This document shows positions 37,867 through 39,012 of a stretch of 39,012 nucleotides of DNA, one piece after another. Origin of the DNA: a virus. The stretch lies in IMG/VR virus record IMGVR_UViG_3300033148_003855, positions 1-39,012 of that record. One strand, given 5' to 3'. Both the position numbers and the translations under genes were made by a program. How positions within the stretch are numbered: the stretch's first letter is position 1; each line of letters starts with the position of its first letter. The notes under the pieces are model-generated. The model searched no databases. It was not told the origin of the DNA and saw nothing but the letters and a program-made list of their open reading frames with translations.

Positions 37867-37900
37867 TTGTATAACTTCATATCCTTTGTTATCATAGATT
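37867..37900 (+). promoter_or_regulatory. Rightward promoter with leaderless spacing
   Basis: TTGTAT (37867-37872), 17 bases, TATCAT (37890-37895), then 5 bases to the ATG at 37901. The -35 is weak but the spacing is good. An overlapping TTGACA (37849-37854) and TATAAC (37870-37875) are 15 bases apart and could be an alternative promoter. The iteron-like repeats end 34 bases upstream, so they may regulate it. Confidence 0.5.
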
Positions 37901-38077
37901 ATGAATAAAGATTACATAACCTTAAAAGAAGCATTTAACAAATACCACATACCAATACCAACACTAAGGGACTGGATAAAGCGTAGATTATTAACGGCTC
38001 ATCAGATAGCACCTAGAGCCAAGATATACATAGACCCTTTAGAAATACCGTCATGGATTAGAAAGGAGAAACCATGA
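37901..38077 (+). CDS. Small MerR/excisionase-type DNA-binding protein
   Basis: A 58-residue protein whose ATG lies just 5 bases after a -10-like hexamer. It carries a winged helix-turn-helix: MNKDYITLKEAFNKYHIPIPTLRDWIKRRLLTAHQI, then RAKIYIDPLEIPSWI as wing and last helix. The layout parallels the 54-aa protein at 754. It probably regulates early genes and may act on the repeats just upstream. The stop overlaps the next ATG (ATGA). Confidence 0.7.
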   Translation: MNKDYITLKEAFNKYHIPIPTLRDWIKRRLLTAHQIAPRAKIYIDPLEIPSWIRKEKP

Positions 38078-38232
38078 ATATGGGAGAAAAAAAGTATGAA
38101 AAAGCAATGGAGTTAATTTTTCTTGGCTTGAGGCTCACAAAGCCAGACCTTAATCAAAAAGACGCAGAGAACATTATAATAAATGTGGGAAATTATCTTC
38201 AGCTTAAAAAACTAAAAGGAGAACAAAGATGA
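38074..38232 (+). CDS. Small hypothetical protein, 52 aa
   Basis: A 52-residue helical protein (MNMGEKKYEKAMELIFLGLRLTKPDLNQKDAENIIINVGN and onward) read from ATG 38074, overlapping the preceding stop, to TGA 38230-38232, overlapping the next start. Charged and polar, without Cys pairs or membrane spans. No family recognised; an early accessory protein by position. Confidence 0.5.
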   Translation: MNMGEKKYEKAMELIFLGLRLTKPDLNQKDAENIIINVGNYLQLKKLKGEQR

Positions 38233-38546
38233 GTAAATGGGAGAAAAGGTTTGATGAGAGGTTTCCAAATGTAGAAAGTGGTTATCTTAACAGAAAAAAG
38301 GAGAATGTTTGGCTTTTTATGCCAGCAGTGGACGCAAGAGACATTAAACAATTCATCCAATCCATCCTACAAGAATATGCTCAAGAAATTAAAGACAAAA
38401 TTATAGGCAATAAGGTTGAGTTGTTTACAGATGATAAATATTCAGAGGAAAACAAAACCCTACGTTATATAAATGAAATTGTGGAAGATCAAACCGCTAC
38501 TTTTAATTCAATTAACAAACAATTTGGGGTGGAGGAGAAGAAATGA
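38229..38546 (+). CDS. Hypothetical protein, 105 aa
   Basis: A 105-residue, acidic and helical protein from ATG 38229 with AAAGGAG about 8 bases upstream (38215-38221). It begins MSKWEKRFDERFPNVESGYL, with a middle of DARDIKQFIQSILQEYAQEI, and ends in a Glu/Lys-rich stretch. No motif or family was recognised. It is the longest gene in this small early-type run, overlapping both neighbours. Confidence 0.55.
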   Translation: MSKWEKRFDERFPNVESGYLNRKKENVWLFMPAVDARDIKQFIQSILQEYAQEIKDKIIGNKVELFTDDKYSEENKTLRYINEIVEDQTATFNSINKQFGVEEKK

Positions 38547-38629
38547 ACGATTTTGTCAACGGAATGATCGCTGGTATTTTGGCTTATACTTTGGCCATCT
38601 ATTTATGGATTAGAGATAAGAAAAAATGA
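38543..38629 (+). CDS. Tiny membrane peptide, 28 aa
   Basis: A 28-residue peptide, MNDFVNGMIAGILAYTLAIY followed by LWIRDKKK. It has a single hydrophobic stretch of about 17 residues with a basic end, and AGGAG-type purines lie just upstream (GGAGGAG at 38531-38537). The start overlaps the preceding stop and the stop overlaps the next start. A small membrane-active early peptide is a reasonable guess. Confidence 0.5.
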   Translation: MNDFVNGMIAGILAYTLAIYLWIRDKKK

Positions 38630-38805
38630 CACAACAAGACATTAAAACAAAGAAGAAAGGAAGGAAGATATGTGGCGTAATGGATCACGATTTTAAGCAC
38701 TTAGTCCGAAAAGGGAGGGCTGACTGGCGTTGTCCTAAGTGTAATCAAAATGTAATGCTTTTATTGGTATTTGCCCATGAGGCGGGGATAGACTTAACCA
38801 AATGA
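38626..38805 (+). CDS. Small zinc-ribbon protein, 59 aa
   Basis: A 59-residue basic protein. A Cys at residue 16 and the CPKC pair in DWRCPKCNQNVM (near 36-39) suggest a partial zinc ribbon. The C-terminus is a short hydrophobic helix (VMLLLVFAHEAGIDL). It overlaps genes on both sides. Possible nucleic-acid or protein-binding accessory role; no family recognised. Confidence 0.5.
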   Translation: MTQQDIKTKKKGRKICGVMDHDFKHLVRKGRADWRCPKCNQNVMLLLVFAHEAGIDLTK

Positions 38806-38984
38806 CCAGCCTATCTGTTAAAAAACTAAGCAAACAACTTACAAGTCTATTAGCCGACTTTCTTCAAAGCTGGGTTGACAACAACTGGGATGAAGAAAAG
38901 GCTACTCTATTAGACTTTTATTATTGGTTAAGAAGTAAAGATGAAGACCAAAGGGAAAAAAAAAAAAAAAATGAGAAAGTTTAG
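38802..38984 (+). CDS. Small hypothetical protein, 60 aa
   Basis: A 60-residue protein read from ATG 38802, overlapping the previous stop, with MTSLSVKKLSKQLTSLLADF and WDEEKATLLDFYYWLRSKDED. It is helical and charged, ending in a Lys-rich tail that reads through a run of 15 A (38956-38970) in the DNA. Such a run is prone to slippage, so the true C-terminus is uncertain. No family recognised. Confidence 0.5.
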   Translation: MTSLSVKKLSKQLTSLLADFLQSWVDNNWDEEKATLLDFYYWLRSKDEDQREKKKKNEKV

Positions 38985-39012
38985 ACTACATCCAATATGG
39001 AGAATGAATTTT
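38971..39012 (+). CDS. Partial ORF at the right edge
   Basis: ATG 38971 follows the A run and the frame stays open to the window edge (MRKFRLHPIWRMNF). It overlaps the preceding gene by 14 bases. Only 14 codons are visible, so nothing can be said about function. Confidence 0.35.
   Translation, partial: MRKFRLHPIWRMNF

Noticed and set aside
1-39012. CRISPR array, integrase or insertion sequence
   Set aside because: No regularly spaced repeats with spacers, no tyrosine or serine integrase motif and no transposase with inverted ends were seen. The HTH proteins alone do not justify calling a temperate lifestyle.
1-39012. Alternative genetic code with TGA read as an amino acid
   Set aside because: TGA ends many well-supported genes, often as ATGA overlaps, so it is used as a stop.

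Overview
The window looks like part of a tailed double-stranded DNA phage genome. It has a long-tailed (siphovirus-like) structural module, about 38% GC by eye, dense and mostly overlapping genes, and almost no host-type genes. TGA ends many frames (often as ATGA start/stop overlaps), so this is not a TGA-recoding code. Canonical Shine-Dalgarno sites and TTGACA/TATAAT-type promoters point to a bacterial host. The host lineage cannot be read from sequence alone. A candidate-phyla or Gram-positive-type host is possible, but that is only a guess.

Layout. (1) 1-2037, plus strand: small early-type genes, including a VRR-NUC nuclease, a PD-(D/E)XK-like nuclease, two small helix-turn-helix proteins and tiny membrane proteins. 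(2) 2037-11572, plus strand: a 9.5-kb glycan island. It holds six glycosyltransferase genes (one a GT4-GT2 fusion), a DegT/DnrJ-type sugar aminotransferase, two methyltransferases, a kinase-like/methyltransferase fusion and small zinc-ribbon or membrane proteins, mostly joined by 4-20 base overlaps. (3) 11592-12600: a NUMOD3-HNH endonuclease with its own promoter, then two small ORFs. (4) 12656-24191: packaging and head genes (TerS, TerL, portal fused to a MuF-like domain, prohead protease, HK97-type major capsid protein, connectors) and the tail tube. (5) 24199-31873: the tail assembly chaperone pair with a frameshift site, tape measure, distal tail proteins, a beta-helix tailspike and a fibre-like gene interrupted by a -1 frame change. 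(6) 31892-33109: a lysis-like group of small membrane proteins around a C39-like cysteine peptidase. (7) 33226-34635: an HNH-like gene and a metallophosphoesterase split by a 26-bp tandem duplication. (8) 36706-34628, minus strand: a leftward operon of HTH regulator, small proteins, probable ssDNA-binding protein, lytic transglycosylase and a small Cys-containing protein. (9) 36705-39012: an intergenic region with a short terminated transcript, an unusual tRNA-Leu-like element and an HNH gene, then iteron-like repeats and a rightward run of small early-type genes that leaves the window.

How it fits together. The structural genes are in conventional order and form one virion-building programme. 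The glycan island sits directly upstream of the terminase and probably decorates host surface glycans or virion proteins using host sugar nucleotides. No flippase, polymerase or nucleotide-sugar synthesis set is visible apart from the aminotransferase. Several start codons lie only 5-7 bases after a -10-like hexamer (11592, 19049, 23229, the minus-strand regulator at 36666, and 37901 are best), suggesting leaderless transcripts alongside Shine-Dalgarno-led genes. No integrase, CRISPR array, rRNA or insertion sequence was recognised.
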